NCBI GenBank assembly: GCA_001899635.1
Contig: MKVQ01000015.1
Span: forward strand, 241,777-305,776
From: Myxococcales bacterium 68-20
GTDB lineage: Bacteria > Myxococcota_A > Polyangia > Polyangiales > Polyangiaceae
Reading direction: 5' to 3'
Length of the DNA stretch: 64,000 nucleotides
Numbering within the stretch: position 1 is the stretch's first letter; each line of letters begins with the position of its first letter. Position numbers and translations under genes: made by a program. This document shows positions 9,922-22,061 of the stretch, piece after piece. A model generated the notes under the pieces. It searched no databases. It saw only the letters and a list, made by a program, of their open reading frames with translations, and was not told the DNA's origin.

Positions 9922-10383
9922 TCAACCGAGCCGAACGAACGTGACCAGGACGAGGATGACGAGGACGAGGAGCGAGCCGATCCCGCCAAGGAGCGCGTGG
10001 CGCTTCTTTCGAGCGTCGATCTCCTCCGCGGCTGCATCGCCGCGCGCCGCACGCGCCTTCACGATCTTGCGCGCGTTGAACATCTCGAGATGGCTGAGGA
10101 CGAGGAGGAGCAGAACGCAGAGTAGCTTGCCGTGGAGCCAGCCGAGCTTCATCAGCGCCGGGTTCTGCGCGATGAAGCCGACGCCGCTGGCGATGGCGCC
10201 CATGATCGCAGGGAGCTCGATCTTCGTGACGATCGCTGCGGCGAGCGATTCACGGTCCGCCCGCACCTCCGGTGGGATGTCCGAAGCCCCCGACCGCTTC
10301 ATGAGCTGGAGCTGGGCAAAGCCTGCTCCGAGGTATGCGGCGAACGAGACGAGGTGGACGAAGAGAAGAGCGCTCGTGAACAC
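9922..10383 (-). CDS. HemJ/UPF0093-like integral membrane protein
   Basis: This 153-aa protein has four predicted membrane helices. Helix 1 is at about 4-25, helix 2 at about 55-75 and helix 3 at about 80-100, which contains GWLHGKLLCVLLLLVLSHLE. Helix 4 is at about 130-150. The layout and the W-H-x-K-L-L helix resemble HemJ, the heme-binding protoporphyrinogen oxidase, and the related CopD-type membrane proteins. The first-helix His (LLFVHLVSF) and third-helix His are at heme-ligand-like positions. The start is a GTG. The assignment is to the superfamily; a true HemJ function is not proven, because helix 2 is divergent and no heme genes are nearby. Confidence 0.6.
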   Translation of the reverse strand: MFTSALLFVHLVSFAAYLGAGFAQLQLMKRSGASDIPPEVRADRESLAAAIVTKIELPAIMGAIASGVGFIAQNPALMKLGWLHGKLLCVLLLLVLSHLEMFNARKIVKARAARGDAAAEEIDARKKRHALLGGIGSLLVLVILVLVTFVRLG

Positions 10384-10560
10384 ACCCGAAGGCTAGGGTC
10401 TCGGCGCTGCTGCGGAAACCCGTAACTCGCGGCGAAATGCCCAAGCAGAGCCGTTCGCGCGGTGGAGCGCGGTGCTCGTCGGCCCATGAGCTGCGCGCGG
10501 CAGCCGTCGCGGTCCGCGCCGTCCAGCGGACGGAGCCATTGGACGGAGCTCGACCACCAA

Positions 10561-10670
10561 GCGAGAACCCGAAGCGAGAACCCGAAGCGAGAACCCGAAG
10601 CGAGAACCCGAAGCGAGAACCCGAAGCGAGAACCCGAAGCGAGAACCCGAAGCGAGAACCCGAAGCGAGA
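10561..10670. repeat. 13-bp tandem repeat, eight copies
   Basis: The unit GCGAGAACCCGAA is repeated perfectly eight times from 10561 to 10664, with a partial ninth unit at 10665-10670. Being 13 bp long, it shifts frame every copy, so it encodes no in-frame peptide repeat. Copy number is likely variable between strains by slippage. Confidence 0.97.
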
Positions 10671-10700
10671 GCGAGGCAGAGCGGAAACGACGACGTGCAG

Positions 10701-10741
10701 CTTGGGGCTCGCACCCCAAGCGCCCGCAGTCGAGCCCCAAG
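10701..10741 (+). promoter_or_regulatory. Competing hairpins upstream of lon
   Basis: The segment CTTGGGGCTCG (10701-10711) is a perfect complement of CGAGCCCCAAG (10731-10741), giving an 11-bp stem. Its first seven bases also pair with CCCCAAG at 10714-10720 in a smaller hairpin. The two structures exclude each other. No T-run follows. It lies about 170 bp before lon and could be a regulatory leader if transcription starts upstream. Confidence 0.5.
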
Positions 10742-10907
10742 CGCAGAGGTGGGGCCTCGGCCCGCCTTGATTTTCGGCCTGCCGCGCCTTTGTGAAAGAT
10801 CGCGTTCCGGGGTAGAACGGGGGGCTGGCTTGACTCCCTACGGCGCCGTGGGGACGACGAAAGGGCCTCACATTCTCGTGGGGCGAGGCTGACACTAGAG
10901 GACCCAT

Positions 10908-13436
<2,529 letters not shown>

Positions 13437-13832
13437 CGCGCGTTCGGTCCTGAGCTGTGTGAAGCGGGCGTGCCGCCGATGCGGCCGCCCGCTTACGCTT
13501 TGCGGAGTCGATGGCGCACGTCTGCCCGTCGTTCGGAGCCATCGCTCGTCCGAGCGGGGCCACCCGTTCGTCGACGAGGTCCTCGATCCCTTCGTCGAAG
13601 TGCCGATCGAGCGCGTCGCTGCGGCGCAGCTGACCCGTTCGCCCTTTTTCGACTAGCGCGCGGTTGGCTGCCCTGCATCGTCGCTGTCGACCGCCACCGC
13701 AGCGGGCGAGTGACACGGGAGCGCGCCATCGCGATGCATTGCGCGTTGCGCACGCGCACGGGATTCTGAGGGCATCGAATCGGGGGTGTCGGGGCGACGC
13801 GTGCTCGCCGAGCCCGGCGCAGGGAGGTCGGG
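13437..13832. other. Intergenic region after lon
   Basis: It holds the lon terminator near its start. The remaining 330 bases carry no convincing frame, and both strands give only Arg-rich translations. It should include the promoter of the cytochrome/phosphoesterase operon, but I cannot place one. Confidence 0.4.
13462..13494 (+). terminator. Terminator-like hairpin after lon
   Basis: AAGCGGGCG (13462-13470) and CGCCCGCTT (13486-13494) pair perfectly. Inside them GCCGC (13472-13476) pairs with GCGGC (13481-13485) around the loop CGAT. The result is a 14-bp stem with a single bulged T. The tail is not T-rich, so termination may be partly Rho-dependent. Confidence 0.7.
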
Positions 13833-15248
<1,416 letters not shown>

Positions 15249-15251
15249 GCC

Positions 15252-16406
15252 ATGGATCGTCCGAAGAAGACCCCTGAGGCCATCATCGGTGTGAAGAGCA
15301 TCGAGACGAAGCACATGGAGGAGCGCGCGGCGCTGCATCGCGGCCTCGTGAACCTCGACCGCCGCTCCTTCCTCAAGGTGAGCGCCGCGGCGTTCGGTGC
15401 GGTGGCCGGTGCCGGAATCGTCTCCCCTCACTCGTTCCAGCCGGTCAGCGTGGCGCACGCGCAGCCGGCGAAGGGCAAAGTGCAGCAGTTCCGCTTTGCG
15501 TACATCTCGGACTCGCACCTGTACGAGCGCTCACTCAACGATCGCTTCGTCAATGCGCTCATGCGTGCCGTCGACGACGTGAACTCGATGGATCCGCAGC
15601 CGGACTTCGTCCTCTACGGCGGTGACCTCGCGCAGCTCGGCGGGGCCAAGGAGCTCGAGACGGGCGCGCAGGTCCTCAGGAACCTGAAGGCGCCGATCAA
15701 GATGATGGTCGGCGAGCACGACTGGTTCCTCGACATGGGCGAGAAGTGGCGTGAGCTCTTCGGCGCGCCGACCTACTCGTTCGATCACAAGGGCGCGCAC
15801 TGCGTCGTCCTCAACAGCATCATCGAGGCGGACTTCTGGACCGCCCGGAAGATGACCCCGGAGCAGCGGATGCTGACCGTCGCCGGGCTCGACAACGGCG
15901 TGCAGAGCCGATTCACCGTCGGCGCCGAGCAGCGCAAGTGGCTCGAGAACGACCTGAAGGGCAAGCCGTCGACTACGCCGATCATCGTGTTCTCGCACTC
16001 GCCCCTCTACAAGCTGTTCCGCGACTGGAACTTCTGGACCGACGACGCCGACGAGGTGCAGGCGATCCTGAAGCGCTTCGACAACGTCGTCGTGTTCCAC
16101 GGGCACACGCACCAGATGCTGACGAACCGGATCGGCAACATCCACTTCCACGGCATGCTCTCGACGGCGTGGCCCTGGCCGTACGCACCGCAGGGGCTCC
16201 CCGAGCTAACGGTGCAGATGGGACGGCCCGATCCGTTCGCTCCGAGCGACGGTTGCGGCGATGGCTCGGCGCTCGTCCATCCGGACGGGCTTGCCGACAA
16301 GATCTACAACCTCTGGAACCGTAACCCGGTCACGGTCTCCAGGACCTACACGGCGACGCGCGGCGCAAAGGACAAGCCCGCGAAGCCCCGCCTCGAGAGC
16401 TACTGA
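15252..16406 (+). CDS. Tat-exported metallophosphoesterase
   Basis: This 384-aa calcineurin-like phosphoesterase has an N-terminal Tat signal (DRRSFLKVSAAAFGA) at about 37-51, unusually far in because of a hydrophilic leader. Metal-ligand motifs are DSH (Asp87, His89), GGD (Asp125), GEHD at 154-157 where the family has GNHD, His249 (FSHS) and HGHTH at 283-287. Export by Tat suggests folding with its metals in the cytoplasm before transport. Spacing to the peroxidase upstream is 3 bp and to the cytochrome downstream 9 bp, so it belongs to their operon. The substrate (phosphodiester, phosphomonoester or nucleotide) is unknown. Confidence 0.85.
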   Translation: MDRPKKTPEAIIGVKSIETKHMEERAALHRGLVNLDRRSFLKVSAAAFGAVAGAGIVSPHSFQPVSVAHAQPAKGKVQQFRFAYISDSHLYERSLNDRFVNALMRAVDDVNSMDPQPDFVLYGGDLAQLGGAKELETGAQVLRNLKAPIKMMVGEHDWFLDMGEKWRELFGAPTYSFDHKGAHCVVLNSIIEADFWTARKMTPEQRMLTVAGLDNGVQSRFTVGAEQRKWLENDLKGKPSTTPIIVFSHSPLYKLFRDWNFWTDDADEVQAILKRFDNVVVFHGHTHQMLTNRIGNIHFHGMLSTAWPWPYAPQGLPELTVQMGRPDPFAPSDGCGDGSALVHPDGLADKIYNLWNRNPVTVSRTYTATRGAKDKPAKPRLESY

Positions 16407-16415
16407 GGGTCGCCC

Positions 16416-17147
16416 ATGATCAAGCGAGACGTCATCGGTAAGTCTGCGCTCGCGCTCGCCATCGCGGCCGCGTCGATTGTCGCTGCATGCGGAGGCGGGC
16501 AGGGCGCACGCCCTCCCACGACCGCCCAACAACAGGGCGGAGCGGCGACGCCGTCCGTCGGCGCTCGGAGCGTCGAGGCCTCGGCGCTCGCGCCCGGCAA
16601 CGTCGAGGTGCTGCTCTGCGACGGAAAGACCAAGATCAGCGTCGCCTCGGGCACGCCCGGGACCGCAATCGCCGGGCAGCTCATGGCCGAGTGGATGCGC
16701 AAGAACCCGAGCTCGAACTGGGAGGCGGAGGAGCGGGAGCGCCATACGCTCCAGCCGGCGGCCGACAACAGCGGCCTCATCGGGCTCATCGACGGCCATA
16801 CCTACGGCAAGATCACCGCGCAGGACGTTGCGTTGTGGAAGACGGAGACCGAGCGCGTCGCCACCGCCGGCTCGGCGGTGTTCCACGATGCCGACCAGCT
16901 CGGGAGCACCGTCGGGGTCTCGTGTGACATGTGTCACCCGCACGCGGCCAACACGCACCCCGAGACCTATCCTAAGTTCCAGGCGCAGCTCGGCCGCGTC
17001 GCGCTCCTCCGCGACATGATCAACTGGTGCATCGAGCACCCCGTTCGCGGCAAGGCGCTGGCCTCGGACGACCCGCGCATGCGCGCGATGGAGGCGTACA
17101 TCCTCGCGCAGCGCAAGGGCAGGACGCTCGAGTACGGCAAGCACTGA
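16416..17147 (+). CDS. Mono-heme c-type cytochrome lipoprotein
   Basis: This 243-aa lipoprotein has a signal peptide and lipobox ending in AAC at about residue 25, so it is anchored in a membrane facing the periplasm. One heme site, CDMCH, is at 170-174. The C-terminus (NWCIEHPVRGKAL, then EAYILAQRKG) resembles the end of SoxA/TsdA-type cytochromes. Thus it may accept or donate electrons for the di-heme peroxidase at the head of the operon. The first 150 residues contain no second heme motif, unlike di-heme SoxA. The gene converges with the hydrolase after 72 bp, with no clear terminator between. Confidence 0.8.
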   Translation: MIKRDVIGKSALALAIAAASIVAACGGGQGARPPTTAQQQGGAATPSVGARSVEASALAPGNVEVLLCDGKTKISVASGTPGTAIAGQLMAEWMRKNPSSNWEAEERERHTLQPAADNSGLIGLIDGHTYGKITAQDVALWKTETERVATAGSAVFHDADQLGSTVGVSCDMCHPHAANTHPETYPKFQAQLGRVALLRDMINWCIEHPVRGKALASDDPRMRAMEAYILAQRKGRTLEYGKH

Positions 17148-17219
17148 CGCTCGTCAGCGCGAGCAGCGCGTCGCCCCGTCTTGCTCCGGAGCCGGATGCA
17201 CGGTGGGAGCGTCGGCTCC

Positions 17220-18224
17220 TCAGGGGTGCTCGCGGCGCTGTGCGCTCCGGCTGGCCGTCACCCATCGGCGGTCGCGCAGGAAGAGCTCGCCATCGAGCGT
17301 CTCCGCGAAGCTCGGAGCGGGGGAGCCGCCGTCGATGAAGCGTGCGACGCTCTCGACGACGCGTGGAGCCCGGAGGATCGCTCGGTGCCCGAGGCCGGTG
17401 ACCTCGACCATCTCGCCATGGGGGGCGTCGTTCGCGAGGTGCCTCCCGTGGTCGAAGGCGACCACGCGATCGTCGCGGTCGTGGATGACGAGGAGGGGGA
17501 TGGGCAGCCGCTCGGCGTCCCGACGGACGTCGAGATCGTCGAGCCGGAGGTCGTAGCGCGCCTCGAGCCGGGCGATCATCGCTCCCTTCAGCGATGCGTC
17601 CAGCGCGAGCGCGCGCGCGAACGCGGACGCGTACTCCGACGGCGTCGTCGGCGGCGCGATCAAGGCGAGGCGCTCCGCTCGCAGGCCGAATCGCGTCGCG
17701 AGCAGCGTGGCGGCGCCGCCGACGGAGTGACCGACGACGCCGTGAATCGGGCCGACGGCGGCAGCGACCTCGCCGAGCGCTCGAGCGTGCTCGACGACGG
17801 ACGCCCGCGGGAGCGGTGAGTCGCCGTGCCCGGGCGCGTCGAAGGCGACCACGCGGAAGCCGCGCGCGAGGAGGTCCGGGACGAACGCTGCGAGCTGCGA
17901 GCCGCGTCCCTCCCAGCCGTGGACGAGGATCACGGTTCTCGAGCCGTCGAGGCTCCCGCGGGCGTGTCCCGCCGGCGTCCACGTCCACGTCGGGATCCAC
18001 CCCGTCTCGTGGCGGACGCGGGCGGGGCGTGCGGCCGCGAGCGCTTCACACTCCCAGGACGGTCGTTCGTGACGTCGCGCGGTGAGGAAGAGTCGCTCTG
18101 CCCAGCGCGCAGCAAGCGCTGGCGCGTGAGGCGACAGGACGCGGAGACCCGCGCGCGCTGCGCGGAGACCGACAGGTTCGGTACGAACGATCGTGCTATT
18201 TTGGCGGCCGGCGGTGCTCTTCAC
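17220..18224 (-). CDS. Alpha/beta hydrolase
   Basis: This 334-aa serine hydrolase has the oxyanion strand VILVHGWEGRG and the nucleophile elbow GHSVGG. The acid is probably in HDRDDRV and the base His in GLGHRAIL. No signal peptide is evident, so it is likely cytoplasmic. The start is a GTG at 18224 preceded by AGGAAG. It lies 33 bp downstream of the TetR-family regulator on the same strand, so the two are probably one operon and the regulator may sense a substrate or product. Esterase, lipase or dehalogenase activities are all possible; sequence does not decide. Confidence 0.85.
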   Translation of the reverse strand: MKSTAGRQNSTIVRTEPVGLRAARAGLRVLSPHAPALAARWAERLFLTARRHERPSWECEALAAARPARVRHETGWIPTWTWTPAGHARGSLDGSRTVILVHGWEGRGSQLAAFVPDLLARGFRVVAFDAPGHGDSPLPRASVVEHARALGEVAAAVGPIHGVVGHSVGGAATLLATRFGLRAERLALIAPPTTPSEYASAFARALALDASLKGAMIARLEARYDLRLDDLDVRRDAERLPIPLLVIHDRDDRVVAFDHGRHLANDAPHGEMVEVTGLGHRAILRAPRVVESVARFIDGGSPAPSFAETLDGELFLRDRRWVTASRSAQRREHP

Positions 18225-18257
18225 GGGGGGCTTCCTCGCTTCCGTCGATGCTCGCGG

Positions 18258-18857
18258 TCAGTGGTTCGTTGCGCGGGCGTCCGCGATGAGGCGTTCGAAG
18301 GCCGCGCGCGACCGCCTCTCGGTCTCCGCCGGATCGACGATGCGGCGGAGGAAGTGATAGCCGTAGGCGATCGAGAAGGTCTCGTGCGCGAGTTGCGCGC
18401 AGTCGAGGTCGTTGCGGAAGTGTTTCTCCTCGACCGCGATCCGCGCCGCATGCGCGAGGGTGTCGACCCAGTCCCGCTGTGAGGCGACGAGGCGATCACG
18501 GGCGAGGCCGGGGCGGTCATCGAGCTCGACGCTCGCCATGACGAAAATACAGCCTCCGGGGAGGAAGTCGGCCCGCGACCACTCGAACCAGCGGTCGAAC
18601 AGAGCGCGGAAGCGTGGCTCGCCCCGCGGCTTCTTGAGGGCAGGTGAGACGACGAGCGCGACGAAGCGCGCGATCGCCTCCTCCAGGATCGCTACCTGGA
18701 GGTTCTCCTTCGACGAGAAGTGCGCGAAGAGCCCGCTCTTCGACATGCCGACATGCTCGGCCAGCTTGCCGATGGTGACGCCTTCGAGCCCGAGGGTGCT
18801 CGCGAGCGCGATCGCCGATCCGAGCACGGCGCTTCTGGTCTCGTCGCCCTTGGTCAC
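18258..18857 (-). CDS. TetR-family transcriptional regulator
   Basis: This 199-aa TetR repressor has its helix-turn-helix at about 15-55, containing VTIGKLAEHVGMSKSGLFAH, a textbook TetR recognition motif. The C-terminal domain is the all-helical ligand-binding type (TetR_C, YfiR/AcrR-like). The start is GTG at 18857; the frame is open well upstream but crosses the promoter and the tRNA-Val gene. The operator-like palindrome AACGAGTGTTCGTT lies inside the promoter, so it probably represses itself and the following hydrolase gene. The inducer is unknown. Confidence 0.9.
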   Translation of the reverse strand: MTKGDETRSAVLGSAIALASTLGLEGVTIGKLAEHVGMSKSGLFAHFSSKENLQVAILEEAIARFVALVVSPALKKPRGEPRFRALFDRWFEWSRADFLPGGCIFVMASVELDDRPGLARDRLVASQRDWVDTLAHAARIAVEEKHFRNDLDCAQLAHETFSIAYGYHFLRRIVDPAETERRSRAAFERLIADARATNH

Positions 18858-18864
18858 GGTTCTA

Positions 18865-18892
18865 AGAATAGAACGAGTGTTCGTTTTGTCGA
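18865..18892 (-). promoter_or_regulatory. Leaderless TetR promoter with embedded operator
   Basis: On the minus strand, TCGACA (18892-18887) and TATTCT (18870-18865) are 16 bases apart. The GTG of tetR begins seven bases after the -10, so transcription should start at or next to the start codon, giving a leaderless mRNA. The inverted repeat AACGA/TCGTT (18872-18885) fills the spacer, where a bound repressor would block RNA polymerase. Confidence 0.7.
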
Positions 18893-19003
18893 GTCGAGTG
18901 TGGGCGATCGGGCGCCGCGCGGCTTTCTGGAGCGTGCTCAGCCGTCGGAGCGCCTTCTTTTCCCGGGCCCGGCGGAGAAAAAGACGAATGCCTTCGAATG
19001 TCT

Positions 19004-19033
19004 TTGACGAGGGCGGAGCGTATGGGGTACCTA
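19004..19033 (+). promoter_or_regulatory. Possible promoter of the tRNA cluster
   Basis: TTGACG (19004-19009) lies 18 bases before TACCTA (19028-19033), with tRNA-Val starting 17 bases later. The -35 is good and the -10 poor, so the placement is tentative. Confidence 0.4.
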
Positions 19034-19049
19034 CGCATTCTCTCCGGTT

Positions 19050-19121
19050 GGGCGGGTAGCTCAGCGGTAGAGCGCTGGCCTTACAAGCCGGATGTCGCAG
19101 GTTCAAGCCCTGTCCCGCCCA
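19050..19121 (+). tRNA. tRNA-Val (anticodon UAC)
   Basis: A complete cloverleaf can be drawn. The acceptor pairs GGGCGGG with CCCGCCC (19114-19120), the D-stem is GCTC/GAGC and the anticodon stem CTGGC/GCCGG holds the loop CTTACAA (anticodon UAC). The T-stem is GCAGG/CCTGT with loop TTCAAGC. The discriminator is A. The 3' CCA is not encoded (ACCT follows), unlike the two tRNA-Asp genes next to it. Confidence 0.95.
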
Positions 19122-19178
19122 CCTCCCTAAGCGGGAAGCCTGCAAGAAGTACATTTGAAGTAGCACCAGTCACGAGAT

Positions 19179-19256
<78 letters not shown>

Positions 19257-19290
19257 GTATCGCGGGAAACGCAGCAGTACCAGTGACACC

Positions 19291-19329
19291 GAAGGGATCG
19301 GGGTGCGCCTCGATCCCTTCGCGCATTTT
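19291..19329 (+). terminator. Terminator hairpin after tRNA-Asp copy 1
   Basis: GAAGGGATCGGGG (19291-19303) pairs with TCCTCGATCCCTTC-type arm 19308-19320 around a TGCG tetraloop, giving 13 pairs with one G-T. A TTTT run follows at 19326-19329. It would end the upstream tRNA transcript. Confidence 0.75.
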
Positions 19330-19359
19330 ACTCTTAATAGCAGAAGCCCAGTTTCGAAT

Positions 19360-19437
<78 letters not shown>

Positions 19438-19472
19438 GTATCGCGGGAAACTCAGCAGTACCAGTGACACCC

Positions 19473-19510
19473 GAAGGGATCGAGGTTCGCCTCGGTCCCT
19501 TCGTGCATTT
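19473..19510 (+). terminator. UUCG-loop terminator hairpin after tRNA-Asp copy 2
   Basis: GAAGGGATCGAGG (19473-19485) pairs with CCTCGGTCCCTTC (19490-19502) around the extra-stable TTCG tetraloop. There are 13 pairs including one T-G. A short TTT follows. It is the diverged partner of the hairpin after copy 1. Confidence 0.75.
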
Positions 19511-19641
19511 GGCCGCGCGGGCGCGCGCGAGGCTCGAGCCCGGCGCGCTCGTGTTGCAGTTGCGGGCGCGACCTTGCGGGGCTGATCGCGATCGAGCGAC
19601 GGCTGGCCTTGCTCGCACCGTGCGTCGGCTACACTGAGCTC

Positions 19642-20517
19642 ATGCGCGGGCGCGTGTGGGCGGTCGTCCTGGGCCTCGCTGGCGGCAGCGCTGCGTGCAC
19701 GCTCGCGTTCGACACCGACGTCCTCGTCAGCGACCGCGGCGCCGAGGCCGCCGGCGGCGGGGAGAGTGATGGCTCGGCTCCCGTCGTGGACGCACGGGCG
19801 GGCGACGGTGTCTCGTCCGTCGACGACGCTTCGATCGACGACGCCGGCGCGGACGCACCGATCGAGCTTATCGTCGACGCCGCGACCGAGCCGCCGCTCT
19901 TCCTCGACGAGTTCGCGCGGCCTGACGCGCCCGAGGTCGGCAACGGCTGGACGGAGAAGAACCCGGTCGTGTTCAGCCTGTCGAACAACGGTGCGCTCAA
20001 GCAGTCGTCGGGCACGTTCTACCGCGACAACCTCGTCTACCGACGGGAGCTCGGCGAGCTCGACGTCGAGGTCGTCGCCGAATTCGACGTGACGACGTGG
20101 CCGTGCGGCTCGCCCCAGGTGCATGCGCGCATCCAGCCGGGAACGGCGGCCTCGCTCAACACGCTCGACAGCTACGTCCTGTTCGTCGGGGACGCCAAGT
20201 CCGACGCCGTGACTCTCGCCCGCCAGCACGGCTCGGCGTACTCCGTGAAGCTCGCGGATCTGCCCATCCCGGAGCAGAAGGCCGGCGGCCAGTATCGTCT
20301 CGTCCTTCGCGTGAAGGGAACGCAGACCGTCGCCGTCGCCGCGGCGATCGAGAAGAAGGTCGCCGGGGTGTGGGAGCGCCTGCAGATCGGCGCGGCGAAC
20401 GATCTGAGCTCCAACTCGGCGGGGATCCGGATGCCGGGACACGTGGGCTTCAGCGGCGACAAGTCTTCGAGCGGGCGCTTCCGCTACACACGCTTTCAGG
20501 TCTCCCGCATCAAGTGA
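19642..20517 (+). CDS. Hypothetical lipoprotein with lectin-like domain
   Basis: This 291-aa lipoprotein has a signal peptide and lipobox GSAAC at about residue 20. An Asp/Ala-rich linker (about 30-90) is typical of myxobacterial surface lipoproteins. A beta-rich domain of the concanavalin/LamG kind follows (FLDEFARPDA, EVVAEFDVTTW, FRYTRFQVSRIK). The start at 19642 is six bases after TACACT, which with TTGCTC upstream would be a second possible leaderless promoter. The kinase gene begins 17 bp after its stop, so it may be the sensor or substrate at the head of that operon. No enzymatic motif is visible. Confidence 0.75.
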   Translation: MRGRVWAVVLGLAGGSAACTLAFDTDVLVSDRGAEAAGGGESDGSAPVVDARAGDGVSSVDDASIDDAGADAPIELIVDAATEPPLFLDEFARPDAPEVGNGWTEKNPVVFSLSNNGALKQSSGTFYRDNLVYRRELGELDVEVVAEFDVTTWPCGSPQVHARIQPGTAASLNTLDSYVLFVGDAKSDAVTLARQHGSAYSVKLADLPIPEQKAGGQYRLVLRVKGTQTVAVAAAIEKKVAGVWERLQIGAANDLSSNSAGIRMPGHVGFSGDKSSSGRFRYTRFQVSRIK

Positions 20518-20534
20518 GCTAGACTCGAAGGCAG

Positions 20535-22061
20535 ATGGACCGGGAGGGGCGGAGCGTCGGGCGGTACGTGCTCTACGATCGAATCGCGTCGGGCGGGATG
20601 GCGCAGGTCCATCTCGGGCGGCTCGTCGGAGCGGTCGGCTTCTCGCGCACCGTCGCGATCAAGCGCCTGCTCCCGCACTGCGCCACGGACGCCGAGATCG
20701 TTCCGATGTTCGTCGACGAAGCCCGCCTGGCAGCGCGCATCCGTCATCCGAACGTCGTCGGCACGCTCGACGTCGTGCAAGAGGGCGACGAGCTCCTGCT
20801 CGTGATGGAATACGTCCACGGCGAATCGCTCGCGCGCCTCGTGAGTCGTGCCCGCACGCGGGGCATCCCCGTTCCGCCGTCGATCGCCGTCGCGATCGGC
20901 ATCTCGATGCTCGAGGGGCTCCACGCGGCTCACGAGGCACGGAGCGAGCGCGGTGAGCCGCTCGGCATCGTCCATCGTGACGTCTCTCCGCAGAACGTGA
21001 TCATCGGCGCGGACGGCGTCGCACGCGTGGTCGACTTCGGTATCGCCAAGGCGCGTGGGCGCATCCAGACGACGCGCGACGGACAGCTGAAGGGCAAGGC
21101 CGGCTACATCGCTCCGGAGCAGCTCCGCGACACCGGGCTCGATCGGCGCGTCGACGTCTATGCTGCCGCGGTCGTCCTCTGGGAGGTGCTCGCGGGGCGC
21201 CGGCTCTTCGAGGGCGACGGCGCGCCTGCCGTGATGCGTAGCGTCCTCGAGCAGCGCGTCGAGCCGCCGAGCCACTTTGCCGCGACGGCGATCCCGCGCT
21301 CGCTCGACGACGTGATCATGCGCGGGCTCGCTCGCACGCCGGCCGATCGTTTCGACACGGCGAGGGAGATGGCCGTGGCGCTGGAGCACACGATGACGCC
21401 CGCGTCGGCTCGGGAGATCGAGCGCTGGGTCGAGTCGCTCGCGGCCGAGGTGCTCGCATCCCGAGCGGCGCTCCTCGCGGCAATCGAGAGCGATTCAGCT
21501 CGTGTGTTCACGGACGGAAAGGCGGGGGAGCGCACCTACGCGGCAACCTCGCTCGCACTCCCGCTCGCGCCCCCGCGTGGCAAGCCGAGCGACGACGTTG
21601 CGACGACCCCGATCTCTTTCACGGCGTCTCCCGGCGCGGCCGCCGCGTTGATCGATGCCCCCGTCCGCCCGCCCGCGCCTCCGTCGCGGGCGGCCCGCAC
21701 GTCCGCCCCGTGGATCGTCGCCGGGGTGCTGCTCTTTGGCGGGCTCTTCGCGTTCGGGCTCGCCCGGGTCGCCTCTCCGCCCGCGGAGGCGACCCGCGCC
21801 GCGCAGGCCGCGCCACCGTCGGACCTCGCCGTCGGCGAGCCGTCACCGTCGCCGTCACCGGAGCCCGTCGCCGCGCCGTCGCTCACGCCCGTCTCCGAGG
21901 CGAGCGCCCCGTCTCCGTCCGTGACGGTCGCGGCGCCGCGGCGTCCGGCGACGGTCGCGAGGCCCGCTCCGCGTCCGAAGGGGGACAAGGCCCCGGGCTG
22001 TCAGGTTCCGTTTACCCGTGCTCCCGACGGAACTAAGATCCCAAAGCCCGAGTGCTTCTGA
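20535..22061 (+). CDS. Membrane-anchored Ser/Thr protein kinase
   Basis: This 508-aa Hanks-type kinase has its catalytic domain at about 8-280. The glycine loop is ASGGMAQVHLG at 18-28, the ATP lysine Lys43 (VAIKRLLP), HRDVSPQN at 147-154 and DFG Asp167. The activation segment contains GKAGYIAPEQ. An Ala/Pro-rich linker leads to a membrane helix at about 393-413 and a short outer tail with two Cys (CQVPFTR and the final PECF). It should phosphorylate cytoplasmic targets in response to an envelope signal. It overlaps the next gene by 10 bp, so the operon is tight. Confidence 0.95.
   Translation: MDREGRSVGRYVLYDRIASGGMAQVHLGRLVGAVGFSRTVAIKRLLPHCATDAEIVPMFVDEARLAARIRHPNVVGTLDVVQEGDELLLVMEYVHGESLARLVSRARTRGIPVPPSIAVAIGISMLEGLHAAHEARSERGEPLGIVHRDVSPQNVIIGADGVARVVDFGIAKARGRIQTTRDGQLKGKAGYIAPEQLRDTGLDRRVDVYAAAVVLWEVLAGRRLFEGDGAPAVMRSVLEQRVEPPSHFAATAIPRSLDDVIMRGLARTPADRFDTAREMAVALEHTMTPASAREIERWVESLAAEVLASRAALLAAIESDSARVFTDGKAGERTYAATSLALPLAPPRGKPSDDVATTPISFTASPGAAAALIDAPVRPPAPPSRAARTSAPWIVAGVLLFGGLFAFGLARVASPPAEATRAAQAAPPSDLAVGEPSPSPSPEPVAAPSLTPVSEASAPSPSVTVAAPRRPATVARPAPRPKGDKAPGCQVPFTRAPDGTKIPKPECF

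Larger units (their letters stand above)
10384..10907. other. Intergenic region upstream of lon with repeats
   Basis: No gene is supported. The stretch contains the 13-bp tandem repeat and the competing hairpins listed separately. A TTGACT occurs at about 10828, but no good -10 sits 16-18 bases later. It separates the minus-strand membrane protein from lon and should hold the lon promoter. Confidence 0.5.

Noticed and set aside
10561..10670. Possible CRISPR array
   Set aside because: The units are 13 bp and directly adjacent, with no spacers; it is a simple tandem repeat.
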